The notes beneath the pieces are model-generated. The model had not been told where the DNA came from and did not search any database. It saw nothing but the letters and a program-made list of their open reading frames with translations. Of a DNA stretch of 64,000 nt, positions 11,204 through 20,529 are shown one piece after another. This DNA is from Desulfomicrobium macestii (GTDB lineage Bacteria; Desulfobacterota; Desulfovibrionia; Desulfovibrionales; Desulfomicrobiaceae), in assembly GCF_014873765.1 (NCBI RefSeq), contig NZ_JADBGG010000015.1, positions 1 to 64,000 on the forward strand. The letters run 5' to 3'. Both the position numbers and the translations under genes were made by a program. Position 1 is the first letter of the stretch, and each line of letters opens with the position of its first letter.

Positions 11204-14014
11204 ATGAGCGATTACAAGAAAACCCTGAACCTTCCCGCCACCACCTTTCCCATGAAGGGCAGCCTGACCCAGAACGAGCCCAGAATTCTGGACGGCTGGT
11301 ACCAGACCGACGCCTACGGGGCCATGATCGGCGCCAATGAGGGCTGCACGCCCTACGTCCTCCACGACGGACCTCCGTACGCCAACGGCCATATCCATAT
11401 CGGCCACGCCATGAACAAGATTTTAAAGGACGTCATCGTCAAGCACCGCAACCTGACCGGCCGTAAGGCCCAGTACGTGCCCGGCTGGGACTGTCACGGC
11501 CTGCCCATCGAGCTCAAAGTCGAGCAGGAGCTGGGCGGCAAGAACAAGTTCTCCATCCTCGAAATCCGCAAGAAATGCCGCGAGTACGCCCTCAAGTACC
11601 TGGACATCCAGCGCGAGGAATTCAAGCGGCTCGGCGTGCTCGGAACCTGGGACAAGCCCTATCTGACCATGACCCCGGATTACGAGACGGCCACGGCCCG
11701 CGAACTGGCCAATTTCTACAAGCTCGGCTCGGTGCAGCGCAACAAGAAGCCCATTTATTGGTGCGGCTCCTGCGAGACGGCCCTGGCCGAGGCCGAGGTC
11801 GAGTACGACGACCACTCCTCGCCTTCCATCTATGTACGCTTCCCCCTGCAGGCCGAGGAACTGGCCCGGGTTTTCCCCCAGGCCCCTGCCGATGACAGCT
11901 TCATCGTCATCTGGACGACCACGCCCTGGACCATTCCCGACAACCTGGCCGTGGCCGTGCATCCGGACTTCGAATACGACCTCGTCCAGGTCGGCGGAAC
12001 TTTCTACATCCTGGCCAAGGAACTGGTGGCCGGATGCGCCGAACGCTTCGGCTGGGGCGAGTGGTCCGTGCGGGCCACGGTTCCGGGCAGCGCGCTGGAA
12101 GGGCTCGTCGCCCGCCATCCCTTCTATGACCGCCCCTCTCCCGTGGTCACCGCCGACTACGTGACCCTCGACGCGGGTACGGGCTGCGTTCACACCGCCC
12201 CCGGCCACGGCCGCGAAGACTACGAGACCGGCCTGCGTCATGGCCTTGAGATCCTCTCGCCCCTTGACGACGAGGCCAGATTTCTGCCCAGCGTGGAATT
12301 TTTCGGCGGCAAGAACGTGTTCGAGGCCAACCCCCTGGTCATCGCCAAGCTGACCGAGGTCGGACACCTGCTGGGCAGCGAGAAGATCAGGCACTCCTAC
12401 CCGCACTGCTGGCGCTGCAAGAAGCCTGTCATCTTCCGGGCCACGACCCAATGGTTCATCGCCATGGAGCACGACAACCTGCGCGGCAAGACGCTTGGCG
12501 CCATCGACAACGACGTTCGCTGGATCCCGTCCTGGGGCAAGGAGCGCATCCACAGCATGATCAAATTCCGCCCCGACTGGTGCATCTCGCGCCAGCGCAT
12601 GTGGGGCGTGCCGATCATCGCCCTCCTGTGCAAGGACTGCGGGGACGCCTATTTCGACGGCGACTGGGCCCACGGCATCGTGGACCGCTTCGCCACGCAT
12701 CCCACCGGCGCGGACTACTGGTTCGAGGCCCCGCTGTCCGAGGTCGTGCCCGAGGGGCTGACCTGCCCCAAATGCGGCGGCACGCACTGGGAAAAAGAGG
12801 ACGACATCCTGGACGTCTGGTTCGACTCCGGCACCAGCTTCGCCGCCGTGGTCGAAGGGCGGCCCGAGTGTTCCTTTCCGGCGGACCTGTACCTTGAAGG
12901 CACCGACCAGCATCGCGGCTGGTTCCACTCCTCGCTCCTGGCATCCATGGGCACGCGCGGCGTCCCCCCCTACAAGACCGTGCTGACCCACGGCTTCGTG
13001 CTCGACGGACAGGGCCGCAAGATGTCCAAGTCCATCGGCAACGTGGTCGCCCCGCAGGAGATCATCGAAAAGCACGGCGCCGAAGTGCTGCGCCTGTGGG
13101 TGGCCTCGGAGAACTACCAGGAAGACTTGCGCATCTCCGACGAAATCCTGCGCCGCCTGGTCGACGCCTACCGCAAGATCCGCAACACCTGCCGTTTCAT
13201 CCTCGGCAACCTGAGCGACTTCAACCCGACCACGGACCTGATCGCCACGGCCGACATGCTGGCCCTCGACCGCTATGCCCTGAACATGGTCCGCGCCAAG
13301 CACCAGACCATCCAGGCGGCCTACGAAAACTTCGAGTTCCACAAGGTCTACCACACCCTGCACAACCTGTGCACCACGGACCTGAGCTCCTACTATCTCG
13401 ATATCATAAAGGACCGTGTCTACGTCAACGGCGCCACCAGCCTTGAGCGCCGCTCGGCCCAGACCGCCCTCTACCACATGCTGCTCATGATCCTCGGCGA
13501 CATGGCTCCGGTCTTGAGCTTCACCTCCGAGGAGATCTTCCAGCACCTGCCCGAGGCCATGCGTCCGTCGGGCAGCACGGTCTTCGCCATGCGCGTGCCC
13601 GAGATCGAAGGCGCGCTCCTGACCGAAGAGGAAGCGGCCATCTGGAACCTGGTCTTTGCCGTGCGCGGCGACGTGACCCGGGCCATCGAGCCCCTGCGCC
13701 AGTCCAAGGAACTCGGACACTCCCTCGACGCCAAGGTGACCATCCACGCCTCGGGCGAGGCTTTTGCCGCCCTGTCCGGCGTCGCTTCCGACCTGCGCGA
13801 CGTGTTCATCGTCAGCCAGGCGCAGGTCACGGACCAGCCCGCACCGGCCGAAGCCATCCAGGGAGAGGTCGAGGGCGTGGCCGTGGTCATCGCCAGGGCC
13901 CTGGGCGAAAAATGCGCCCGCTGCTGGATCCACGACGAAAACCTGGGCACTGATCCCGAACATCCCTCGGCCTGCCCGCGCTGCACGAAGGTGCTCAAGG
14001 AATACCATGCCTAA
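11204..14014 (+). CDS. ileS: Isoleucyl-tRNA synthetase
   Basis: The 936-residue product charges tRNA-Ile. It shows the class I signatures HIGH (65-68) and KMSKS (606-610), the CP1 editing domain ([18 protein letters not shown]), and a C-terminal zinc finger with two Cys-x2-Cys pairs (CARC...CPRC). Length and order match bacterial type 1 IleRS. The ATG follows CCCGGAGGAA nine bases upstream; an extension to 11078 has no such site. It opens the run ileS-lspA-lgt, a common bacterial arrangement, and overlaps lspA by eight bases. No T-box leader motif is seen in the 140 bases upstream. Confidence 0.97.
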   Translation: MSDYKKTLNLPATTFPMKGSLTQNEPRILDGWYQTDAYGAMIGANEGCTPYVLHDGPPYANGHIHIGHAMNKILKDVIVKHRNLTGRKAQYVPGWDCHGLPIELKVEQELGGKNKFSILEIRKKCREYALKYLDIQREEFKRLGVLGTWDKPYLTMTPDYETATARELANFYKLGSVQRNKKPIYWCGSCETALAEAEVEYDDHSSPSIYVRFPLQAEELARVFPQAPADDSFIVIWTTTPWTIPDNLAVAVHPDFEYDLVQVGGTFYILAKELVAGCAERFGWGEWSVRATVPGSALEGLVARHPFYDRPSPVVTADYVTLDAGTGCVHTAPGHGREDYETGLRHGLEILSPLDDEARFLPSVEFFGGKNVFEANPLVIAKLTEVGHLLGSEKIRHSYPHCWRCKKPVIFRATTQWFIAMEHDNLRGKTLGAIDNDVRWIPSWGKERIHSMIKFRPDWCISRQRMWGVPIIALLCKDCGDAYFDGDWAHGIVDRFATHPTGADYWFEAPLSEVVPEGLTCPKCGGTHWEKEDDILDVWFDSGTSFAAVVEGRPECSFPADLYLEGTDQHRGWFHSSLLASMGTRGVPPYKTVLTHGFVLDGQGRKMSKSIGNVVAPQEIIEKHGAEVLRLWVASENYQEDLRISDEILRRLVDAYRKIRNTCRFILGNLSDFNPTTDLIATADMLALDRYALNMVRAKHQTIQAAYENFEFHKVYHTLHNLCTTDLSSYYLDIIKDRVYVNGATSLERRSAQTALYHMLLMILGDMAPVLSFTSEEIFQHLPEAMRPSGSTVFAMRVPEIEGALLTEEEAAIWNLVFAVRGDVTRAIEPLRQSKELGHSLDAKVTIHASGEAFAALSGVASDLRDVFIVSQAQVTDQPAPAEAIQGEVEGVAVVIARALGEKCARCWIHDENLGTDPEHPSACPRCTKVLKEYHA

Positions 14015-14543
14015 GGTCGTTCGCGTTCCCTGCAAGCCCGACATGGGACGACGCTACCGGACCATCGGTCTGGTGGCGGTCGTCATCCTTGTCCTGGACC
14101 AGCTGAGCAAGCTCTGGATCCAGCAGACCATTCCGGTCTGGGAAAAAGGCTTCACGGTCATCCCCGGTTTTTTCGACATCGTGCACATCCTGAACCGGGG
14201 AGCGGCCTTTGGTTTTCTGAACCGTCACGACATCGACTGGCAGCGACCCTTCTTCATCGTGGTCTCGATCCTGGCCTTGGGACTCATCTGGGTCCTGGCC
14301 AGAAGCCAGGAGGACGACGGCCCGTTCTATGTCTATGGACTGGGCCTGATCCTGGGCGGCGCCCTGGGCAATCTGCTGGACCGCGCACGGCTCGGAGTGG
14401 TGGTGGATTTTCTGGATTTTTACGTGGGCGACATGCACTGGCCGGCCTTCAACGTGGCCGACATGGGCATCTGCGTCGGCGCGGCCGCGCTGCTCGTTTC
14501 CTTTTACCAGCAGAGGCGACGCTGTGTTCCCGACAATAATTGA
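14007..14543 (+). CDS. lspA: Lipoprotein signal peptidase II
   Basis: The 178-residue inner-membrane aspartyl protease removes signal peptides from diacylglyceryl-modified prolipoproteins. Four hydrophobic segments are visible. The conserved blocks are present: [28 protein letters not shown] with one catalytic Asp, and FNVADMGI with the other. The ATG at 14007 overlaps the end of ileS and has AAGGAA upstream; a downstream ATG at 14044 lacks a site. The N-terminus is about ten residues longer than usual and basic. It overlaps lgt by 20 bases, which fits translational coupling of two steps of the same pathway. Confidence 0.95.
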   Translation: MPKVVRVPCKPDMGRRYRTIGLVAVVILVLDQLSKLWIQQTIPVWEKGFTVIPGFFDIVHILNRGAAFGFLNRHDIDWQRPFFIVVSILALGLIWVLARSQEDDGPFYVYGLGLILGGALGNLLDRARLGVVVDFLDFYVGDMHWPAFNVADMGICVGAAALLVSFYQQRRRCVPDNN

Positions 14544-15306
14544 GATCGCGCCCTTCATGCTCTTCGGGTTCAAGCTCGGCCCTTTCGCGCTGCACACCTA
14601 CGGCCTCTTTGTCGCGGCGGGATTCTTGCTCGGCATCGCCTGGTCCATGCGCGAAGCACGGGCGCGAGGCCTGAACCCCGACACCGTCTCCGACCTTGGC
14701 TTCTACATCATCCTTGGCGCCATCCTCGGTGCGCGCCTCCTGTACGTGCTCATCAACCCGGTCTATTTCTGGAACAATCCACTTGAAATACTGATGTTCT
14801 GGAAGGGAGGCCTGGTCTTTTCCGGCGGGGCCATCCTGGCCACCGTTTTTGCCCTGGCCTTCATGCGGGCCAGAAAAGAGGACCCCTGGCTGTGGATGGA
14901 TGTCCTGGCTCCGGGCATAGGCCTTGGCGAGGCCGTGGGCCGCATCGGCTGTCTGGCCGCCGGATGCTGCTACGGGGCGGTCTGCGATCTGCCCTGGGCC
15001 ATCACCTTCTTCGACCCCGAATCCCTGGCTCCCCTGCACGTGCCGCTGCATCCCACCCAGCTCTATCACAGCCTGGCGGGGCTGATCTGTTTTGCCGTGA
15101 CCCTGGCGCTCAAATCCAGGACACGGAACACGGGCCAGCTCATGGGCATTTTTCTGGCTCTTTTCGGATCGTTCCGGTTCTTCATCGAGCTTTTCCGCGC
15201 AGACTATCGCGGAGATTTCGGACCCGTCAGCGTAACCCAGGTCATCGCCCTCGGGGCGGTGTGCCTTGGGCTTTTCATCATCCAGTACAGGAGACGCAAT
15301 GTTTAA
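14524..15306 (+). CDS. lgt: Prolipoprotein diacylglyceryl transferase
   Basis: The 260-residue multi-pass protein transfers diacylglycerol from phosphatidylglycerol to the lipobox cysteine, the step before LspA. About seven membrane segments are present, with the family motif GRIGCLAAGCCYG and the early YGLFVAAGF block. GTG at 14524 is the start with the fullest N-terminus and a weak AGAGGCG upstream; ATG at 14557 is the alternative. It overlaps lspA and the following small gene. Confidence 0.95.
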   Translation: MFPTIIEIAPFMLFGFKLGPFALHTYGLFVAAGFLLGIAWSMREARARGLNPDTVSDLGFYIILGAILGARLLYVLINPVYFWNNPLEILMFWKGGLVFSGGAILATVFALAFMRARKEDPWLWMDVLAPGIGLGEAVGRIGCLAAGCCYGAVCDLPWAITFFDPESLAPLHVPLHPTQLYHSLAGLICFAVTLALKSRTRNTGQLMGIFLALFGSFRFFIELFRADYRGDFGPVSVTQVIALGAVCLGLFIIQYRRRNV

Positions 15307-15514
15307 CATTCCCCCTGACAAACTCGTTTACGCGATACCGCTCCTCATCTTGCCCATACTGCCCAACTTCTGGTCCATCTGGCATCTGTACACGAACGAG
15401 TTTCCGACGCATCAGGAACGGGCGGCCTGGATTGTGGCCCAGGTCGTATTGCCGGTCGTCGGCGGAGTGGGTTATATCCTCTTCGGCCGAAAGCGGGCCA
15501 TCAAAAAACAATGA
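15299..15514 (+). CDS. Small PLDc_N-type membrane protein
   Basis: The 71-residue protein has two membrane helices joined by a charged loop (WHLYTNEFPTHQERAAWIV) and ends in GYILFGRKRAIKKQ. This is the phospholipase D N-terminal (PLDc_N) architecture, found alone in many small proteins of unknown role. It starts at ATG 15299, overlapping the lgt stop by eight bases, with CAGGAGACG upstream, so it is translated with the lipoprotein-maturation genes. Longer frames reaching into lgt are rejected. Confidence 0.8.
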   Translation: MFNIPPDKLVYAIPLLILPILPNFWSIWHLYTNEFPTHQERAAWIVAQVVLPVVGGVGYILFGRKRAIKKQ

Positions 15515-15581
15515 CAACCCGGACTCTTCCGCTCGCGGTCGAGGCCAATCAGACGAAAACAGCACCCACAGAGAGGTTCGC

Positions 15582-16562
15582 ATGTCTTCTTTTCCCCTTG
15601 GCAGGAAAATCCTGACCGCCGGAGCCCTGGCCGCTCTGCTGGGCACAATTCCGGCCTGTGTCACCACCTCGGATTTCGACCGCCTGCGCAGTCAGGTCTA
15701 TTCGCAGGAACAGGAGCGCATCAAGCAGCAGGACCGCATCGCCCAACTTGAGGCGGAACTGGCGCGCAGCCAGCCCGCCCAGGCCAACAATTGGGCGGAA
15801 GTGAACGCCCTGCGCAGCCAGCTCGCGGCCCTGACCGGCCAGGTCGACGACCTGCACCGGACCCAGCAAATGCAGCAGGAGGCGGCCGGAGGGCTGGTGA
15901 CCGTTGATTCGCTCAACTCCAGGGTCGTCGATCTTGAACGCAAGACGCTCTTCATGGCCACCCAGCTTGGCATCGTCTTCGACGAGATGCCTCCCCTGCC
16001 CCCGGCGCAGTCAACGCCCGCAGGCAGTTTTCCAGGCACCATGACGCCCGCCGATCCCGGTACGCCCGAAGTTCCCGGCAACGCTTCCCAGCCCGTGACG
16101 CAGCCTGCGACACAACCTGCGGCCCCGGTCATCGGAACCCCGGAGACCAGGCCCGAAACGCAACCCGCAACCCAGCCGCAGGCCGAGGTCCCGGGACAGG
16201 AGCTTTACCAGCAGGCCCTGGAGAGCTTTTATGCGATGAAGTACAAGCAGGCTCAGACCACATGGGCCGAGTTCGTCAAGGGATTCCCCAAGGATCCCCT
16301 CGTGCCCAACGCCATCTTCTGGCAGGGAGAATGTTTCTTCCAGATGCAGGATTACGCCAACGCGGTCCTGACCTACCAGAAGGTCATCGAGGATCACAGC
16401 AAGTCCAACAAGTACACGGCCGCCCTCCTCAAGCAGGGCATCTCCTTCTTCAAGCTCAAAAAGGACCAGGCCGGCAAGCTGGTGCTTGAAGACCTGATCA
16501 AGAAACACCCCCAGTCCGCCGAGGCCAAGCGCGCCCAGGCATACTTGAAGGGCGGCAACTAG
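15582..16562 (+). CDS. CpoB/YbgF-like TPR lipoprotein
   Basis: The 326-residue envelope protein has a lipoprotein signal ending in IPAC (about residue 26). A coiled coil follows (about 33-115), then a Pro/Thr/Gln-rich linker with repeated QPATQP, and a C-terminal TPR domain (about 205-325; FPKDPLVPNAIFWQGECFF). This is the order of the Tol-Pal coordinator CpoB/YbgF. E. coli CpoB is periplasmic and not lipidated, so the cysteine is a difference. No tol or pal genes are in the window. Its place right after lspA-lgt fits a lipoprotein substrate. Confidence 0.82.
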   Translation: MSSFPLGRKILTAGALAALLGTIPACVTTSDFDRLRSQVYSQEQERIKQQDRIAQLEAELARSQPAQANNWAEVNALRSQLAALTGQVDDLHRTQQMQQEAAGGLVTVDSLNSRVVDLERKTLFMATQLGIVFDEMPPLPPAQSTPAGSFPGTMTPADPGTPEVPGNASQPVTQPATQPAAPVIGTPETRPETQPATQPQAEVPGQELYQQALESFYAMKYKQAQTTWAEFVKGFPKDPLVPNAIFWQGECFFQMQDYANAVLTYQKVIEDHSKSNKYTAALLKQGISFFKLKKDQAGKLVLEDLIKKHPQSAEAKRAQAYLKGGN

Positions 16563-16580
16563 GCCCGCGCAAGGAAACCC

Positions 16581-17015
16581 ATGTCCACTCAAGAATACAG
16601 CCGCATCGTCAGCCTGCGTTTCCCCCCGGAGTCCTCGGGCCAGCCCATGATGTACAATCTGGCCAAACACTTCGACCTGACCTTCAACATTCTGCAGGCG
16701 AACATCAACCCGCGCCGCGAAGGGCACATGATCCTGGAGCTTTCCGGCACCCGGGAACACTACCGCCAGGGCGTGACCTATCTGCAGGAACAGGGCATCA
16801 AGGTCACGCCGGTGGCCCATGAAATCTCGCGCAACGAGGAGTCGTGCATGCACTGCGGTCTGTGCACGGCCCTGTGCCCTTCAAAGGCGCTGCACCTCAA
16901 TCTTGAAACCCGGCTGGTCGATTTCGACCAGGATAAGTGCACCGCCTGCAACATGTGCGTCACCGTATGTCCCGTTCGGGCCATGATCATGGAGGTCGAC
17001 CCGGATACGTGGTAA
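16581..17015 (+). CDS. NIL-domain 4Fe-4S ferredoxin
   Basis: The 144-residue cytoplasmic protein has an N-terminal NIL domain (about 5-80), the small ACT-like fold also found at the end of MetN transporters. A two-cluster ferredoxin domain follows (about 88-140), with CMHCGLCTALCPSKAL and CTACNMCVTVCPVRAM, both complete CxxCxxCxxxCP sets. The combination is common in anaerobes and has been linked to sulfur or methionine metabolism, but the role is not established. It lies 18 bases after the CpoB-like gene and 10 bases before the PilZ gene. Confidence 0.88.
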   Translation: MSTQEYSRIVSLRFPPESSGQPMMYNLAKHFDLTFNILQANINPRREGHMILELSGTREHYRQGVTYLQEQGIKVTPVAHEISRNEESCMHCGLCTALCPSKALHLNLETRLVDFDQDKCTACNMCVTVCPVRAMIMEVDPDTW

Positions 17016-17025
17016 AGGAGGAGTC

Positions 17026-17559
17026 ATGAACGTTCCAGAGCGCACTTACGCCCGAGTCGACACGGCCCTGAAAGGATATCTGCGCATCCTGCCCACGGGC
17101 CGGCTCACCTCCCTTTTCGCCTGCACCCAGTCGGAAGCCATGCCGCGACTCTCCGAGACCGCGCAGTCCGCCCTGCCCGACGGCCTGGCGCACTACCTGC
17201 GCGCCATGAACGAAAAACTGAGCGCCATCCTCTCCATCCTGACCCAGCAGACGCTGCAGGAGGACTTCCCCGTGCCCGTGCTCGTCCATGACATCAGTGG
17301 CGCGGGCGTCAGGTTCTCCGCCGATCAGGAGTTTGAACTGGGACAGGGCGTGGAAGTGGTCATCGCGCTCAGCAACCAGCCCCAGAACCTGGCCGGTACC
17401 ATAGGGACCATCCTCAGGGCCGAAGAGAATAAGGGAGAGCGGGTCTGGGCCATGGAATTCAAGAACATGCGCGACTGTGAGCGCGAAAAGATCATTCAAT
17501 ACGTAGTGGCCAAGCAACGCGAACAACTGCTGGAGCGTCACCTCGCCCCCTCATCCTAA
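17026..17559 (+). CDS. PilZ-domain c-di-GMP-binding protein
   Basis: The 177-residue protein carries an N-terminal arginine motif (ERTYARVD) and the PilZ core from about 95 on: VHDISGAGVRFSAD, a beta strand, then AMEFKNM. The DxSxxG box is present, so c-di-GMP binding is plausible. A helical stretch separates the two elements, as in YcgR-like proteins with an inserted segment. The start follows AAAGGAGGAG. It lies just before cheZ, which suggests a link between c-di-GMP and chemotaxis or motility. Confidence 0.82.
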   Translation: MNVPERTYARVDTALKGYLRILPTGRLTSLFACTQSEAMPRLSETAQSALPDGLAHYLRAMNEKLSAILSILTQQTLQEDFPVPVLVHDISGAGVRFSADQEFELGQGVEVVIALSNQPQNLAGTIGTILRAEENKGERVWAMEFKNMRDCEREKIIQYVVAKQREQLLERHLAPSS

Positions 17560-17574
17560 CCCGGGAAAAAAGGC

Positions 17575-18312
17575 ATGCACAAAGAACAGCTGAGTCAGGA
17601 ACTGCTGAACAGGATCACGACCAAGGCCGAAAGCACCATCCGGGAGGTCATCTCGACGGCCCTGACGGAAGAGATCAACCGCGCCCTGACCATGGCCCTG
17701 ACCGAAGGCGAATTCTACCGTTCCATAAGCACGGACCTGCAGGAAGGACTCAAATCCATCTATCGGGAGATCAATTCCGCGGCGACCGGCACGGCCGAAT
17801 TGCCGATGGCCGCCCAGGCGGCCGCCTCCCCGGTGGCCGACGAAATGTTTTCCGAAGCATCGACCCAGCTTGGCGCCATCCTGCAGACCACGGAAAAAGC
17901 CACCGATAGCATCATGGAGCTGGTGGAAAAACATCTGGACATGAACGACCGCGCCATGCAGCTCCTCGCTTCCCTTGAGAACGGAACCGCCAGGCCGGAA
18001 ATCGCGGAACTGCGCGCCGGCAACGAGGCCCTGGGCGCGGACCTGATGGAAATCATGACCACGCTCAGCTTTCAGGATCTGACCGGCCAGCGCATCAAGC
18101 GCATCGTCGCCGCCCTGCAGCAGATCGAGAAGGTGGTCTTTGAACTCTACATGGCCACGGGTCTGTCCATGAAAGCCATGGAACAAAACCCGGAGCAATC
18201 CGTCGAGGAGATCCGCCAGACGTCCAAGGCCCGGGCCACGGAGCTCAAGGGCCCCCAGGATGCCAGTACCCAGACGGATGTCGACGATCTTTTGAGTCAG
18301 CTCGGTTTGTAA
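17575..18312 (+). CDS. cheZ: CheZ-type chemotaxis phosphatase
   Basis: The 245-residue, largely helical protein keeps the CheZ active-site signature SFQDLTGQRIKRI, with catalytic pair D168 and Q172. It ends in VDDLLSQLGL, the CheY-binding tail. CheZ dephosphorylates CheY-P. The N-terminal helices are longer than in E. coli CheZ and contain an Ala-rich segment near 75-85. No cheA or cheY genes are in the window. It starts 15 bases after the PilZ gene and has a terminator after its stop. Confidence 0.9.
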   Translation: MHKEQLSQELLNRITTKAESTIREVISTALTEEINRALTMALTEGEFYRSISTDLQEGLKSIYREINSAATGTAELPMAAQAAASPVADEMFSEASTQLGAILQTTEKATDSIMELVEKHLDMNDRAMQLLASLENGTARPEIAELRAGNEALGADLMEIMTTLSFQDLTGQRIKRIVAALQQIEKVVFELYMATGLSMKAMEQNPEQSVEEIRQTSKARATELKGPQDASTQTDVDDLLSQLGL

Positions 18313-18335
18313 TTCATTTTCACCACAACATTACA

Positions 18336-18370
18336 AGCCGGTTACGGAATCCTCCGCGACCGGCTCTTTT
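18336..18370 (+). terminator. Terminator after cheZ
   Basis: AGCCGGT and ACCGGCT form a perfect seven-base stem and are followed by CTTTT. It lies 24 bases after the cheZ stop and just before the next gene's ribosome-binding site, so it may only partly stop transcription. Confidence 0.65.
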
Positions 18371-18384
18371 CATGGAGACACAAC

Positions 18385-18672
18385 ATGCCTCAGCTTGCCG
18401 ACATCACCCTCTTCTCCCTGACCCGCACCATGAGCGTGCTCGACCAGCTCTTTCAGGAAGAACCCGACCTCTACGAGGATTTCGTGCGCGAGATCTGCGC
18501 CGAGTTCACCCTCGCCAAGGAATACATGCTGGCCATCCAGGAGATGGCAAGCCGCGAAGCGGACCGGGAAGCCATCGCCCAGGCCGACCTGACCCTACGC
18601 CACATGCTGGCGCTGTGGGTTCTGAGCAACGATTTGACCGTGCCCGTGACCGGGCTTGAGCAGATGCAGTAG
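18385..18672 (+). CDS. Small helical protein of unknown function
   Basis: The 95-residue protein is acidic and predicted mostly helical, with no signal or membrane segment. The ATG follows CATGGAGA. I do not recognise a family. It comes after the chemotaxis cluster past a terminator and ends two bases before the convergent xerC-like gene. Its codon use matches its neighbours, and the out-of-frame alternative reading frame in the same stretch is less plausible. Confidence 0.65.
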   Translation: MPQLADITLFSLTRTMSVLDQLFQEEPDLYEDFVREICAEFTLAKEYMLAIQEMASREADREAIAQADLTLRHMLALWVLSNDLTVPVTGLEQMQ

Positions 18673-18674
18673 TA

Positions 18675-19607
18675 TCAGTCTTTTTTGTCCCCGCCCCCGG
18701 CCAGGGGGTGGGAGGCGTCGTAGACGCGCATGACCTGGGCAAGATCGAGGTGAGTGTAGCGCTGGGTGGTGGAGATGCGGGAATGGCCGAGAAGTTCCTG
18801 CACGCTGCGCAGATCGGCTCCGGCCTGGAGCATGTGCGAGGCGAAGCTGTGGCGCAGGGTGTGGGGGCTTATCGAGCAGGGAGCCCCGCTGCGCACGGCC
18901 ATCGCCTTGACGATGCGGTCCGCCTGCTTACGCGTCAGCCGCCCGCCCCGCTTGCCCAGAAAGATGGCCTGCTCCCGGGGCGCCGGGCCAAAGGCCCCGC
19001 GCTGCTCGATGTATCGCCCTAGCCGCTCCGCCGCCGGACCGGTCAGAGGAACGATGCGCTCCTTCCTGCCCTTGCCCAGCACCCGCACCAGCTTTTGATC
19101 CAGATCCACATGGGCGAAATCAAGTCCGAGAGCCTCGCTGACGCGCAGCCCCGAGCCGTAGAGCACCTCAAGCAGGGCGAGGTCGCGCAGGCTTTCGGGA
19201 TCAAGGGTGGTTTCGGTCTCGACCAGATGAATGGCCTGATCGACATTGAGGACCTTGGGGTGGACCTTGGGCAGCTTGGGATTGGCCAGGGCAGCGCAGG
19301 GATCTTCCACGACCATCTTGCGCTGGCGCAGAAAGCGGTAAAAGGCCCGCAGGGCCGAGAGCTTGCGGCAGACGCTCGACTTGGCGAGGCCACGCCGGTG
19401 CAGATCGGCCAGATATGCGGTGATGTCCGCCTTGGTCACCGCTGCCGGGGCATCGAAGCCCTTGCTCCGGCGCGCCAGAAAGAGGTGCGCGCCCTCAAGA
19501 TCGGTCCCGTAGGCGGCCACGGTGGCCGGGGAGTATCCGCGCTGGGCGTCCAGATGCAGCAGAAAAAGGGCGACAGGATCAGGCGCTGGCCCGTTTGTCC
19601 ATGACAT
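18675..19607 (-). CDS. xerC: Tyrosine recombinase XerC/XerD type
   Basis: The 310-residue product has the SAM-like core-binding domain (about 10-100) and a catalytic domain with the full R-K-H-R-H-Y set: GSGLRVSEAL, GKGRKERIVPL, SPHTLRHSFASHML and LGHSRISTTQRYTH. The length is right for Xer recombinases, which resolve chromosome dimers at dif. XerC versus XerD cannot be settled from sequence alone. It is the last gene of a minus-strand cluster and overlaps the upstream GGDEF gene by 29 bases. No phage neighbours are present, so it is probably the housekeeping enzyme. Confidence 0.9.
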   Translation of the reverse strand: MSWTNGPAPDPVALFLLHLDAQRGYSPATVAAYGTDLEGAHLFLARRSKGFDAPAAVTKADITAYLADLHRRGLAKSSVCRKLSALRAFYRFLRQRKMVVEDPCAALANPKLPKVHPKVLNVDQAIHLVETETTLDPESLRDLALLEVLYGSGLRVSEALGLDFAHVDLDQKLVRVLGKGRKERIVPLTGPAAERLGRYIEQRGAFGPAPREQAIFLGKRGGRLTRKQADRIVKAMAVRSGAPCSISPHTLRHSFASHMLQAGADLRSVQELLGHSRISTTQRYTHLDLAQVMRVYDASHPLAGGGDKKD

Positions 19608-20517
19608 AGCAACTCTTGGGGTTCTTTTTGGCTTCCTTCTTCAGGTTCATGGCGATCTGGGAAGCCTCGCCAAAGTGCTTGAGCTTGCCGCCGCGATTCA
19701 GGACCACGGCGATGGAGATGGCCATAAGCGGGAAAACCTGTTCCTTGCCCTTGCGGTCGAGAGAATGGATGGCCCCGCGCGCGCGGTCCTCCTGGTCGTA
19801 GAAATGGGGCACGATGGAATCGAAATTGTCGATGACCTGCTGGCAGGCACTCTCGGCCTTTTCCCGCGGCACGATGAAGACGAAGTCATCCCCGCCCACA
19901 TGACCGACGAACGTGTTCGCCCCCATGAAGCCCCGGATGGAATTGACGATGACCCGCGCGGTCATGAGCAGGACCTCGTCGCCCCGTGAAAAGCCGTACT
20001 TGTCGTTGAAGGACTTGAAGTGATCCAGGTCGATGTAGACCAGGGCGAAGTCCTCCTGCCGGTCGATGAGATCCTGGATTCTGTGGATTATGGACGTGTT
20101 GCCGGGCAGTTTGGTCAACGGACTGGCGTCGAGTTCCCGGGTGGAGCGGTGATAGGCCAGGATGAGGCGGCCCTTGGCGATGGGCGGCGAAAACGGCTTG
20201 ACCAGAAAATCGTCGATCTCCAGCGTGCTGAAATCCTGAAGTTCGGCCAGATCCTCGCTGGCCAGGCAAAGCACCACCGGCAGCTGACGATAGACGTTCT
20301 CGCCCTTGATCAACCGGACCAGATCCACTCCGGCAAGGTCCGGCAACTGCTCGTCCACGACCAAAAGATCCGGAGGCTCGCTGAAAAGAAATTCCAGCGC
20401 CGACGAGCCCCGGGCAAAACAGGTCCACTTGACCTCCTCCTCGGGCCAAAGGGCTCGCAGGCTGCCTTCGAGCTTGGCGTCGGAGGTGACCAGAAAAAAA
20501 TGCTTGCCGTCCTTCAT
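19579..20517 (-). CDS. Receiver-like GGDEF protein with GGDDF site
   Basis: The 312-residue protein has an N-terminal receiver-like domain (about 5-120; DLLVVDEQLPD, VKPF) and a diguanylate cyclase domain (about 130-300). The signature loop reads GHVGGDDFVFIV, so the usual GG[D/E]EF is GGDDF and the preceding Arg/Tyr is His. Diguanylate cyclase activity is therefore uncertain. The metal-binding DLDHFKSFNDKYGFSRGDE segment is intact. No RxxD inhibitory site is visible just before the motif. It starts 12 bases after the HDOD gene stop and overlaps the xerC-like gene. Confidence 0.85.
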   Translation of the reverse strand: MKDGKHFFLVTSDAKLEGSLRALWPEEEVKWTCFARGSSALEFLFSEPPDLLVVDEQLPDLAGVDLVRLIKGENVYRQLPVVLCLASEDLAELQDFSTLEIDDFLVKPFSPPIAKGRLILAYHRSTRELDASPLTKLPGNTSIIHRIQDLIDRQEDFALVYIDLDHFKSFNDKYGFSRGDEVLLMTARVIVNSIRGFMGANTFVGHVGGDDFVFIVPREKAESACQQVIDNFDSIVPHFYDQEDRARGAIHSLDRKGKEQVFPLMAISIAVVLNRGGKLKHFGEASQIAMNLKKEAKKNPKSCYVMDKRASA

Positions 20518-20529
20518 GATGCGGGACTC

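Noticed and set aside
11423-14044. An 873-codon minus-strand frame opposite ileS
   Set aside because: Same cause: the antisense of a strong high-GC gene with a known product.
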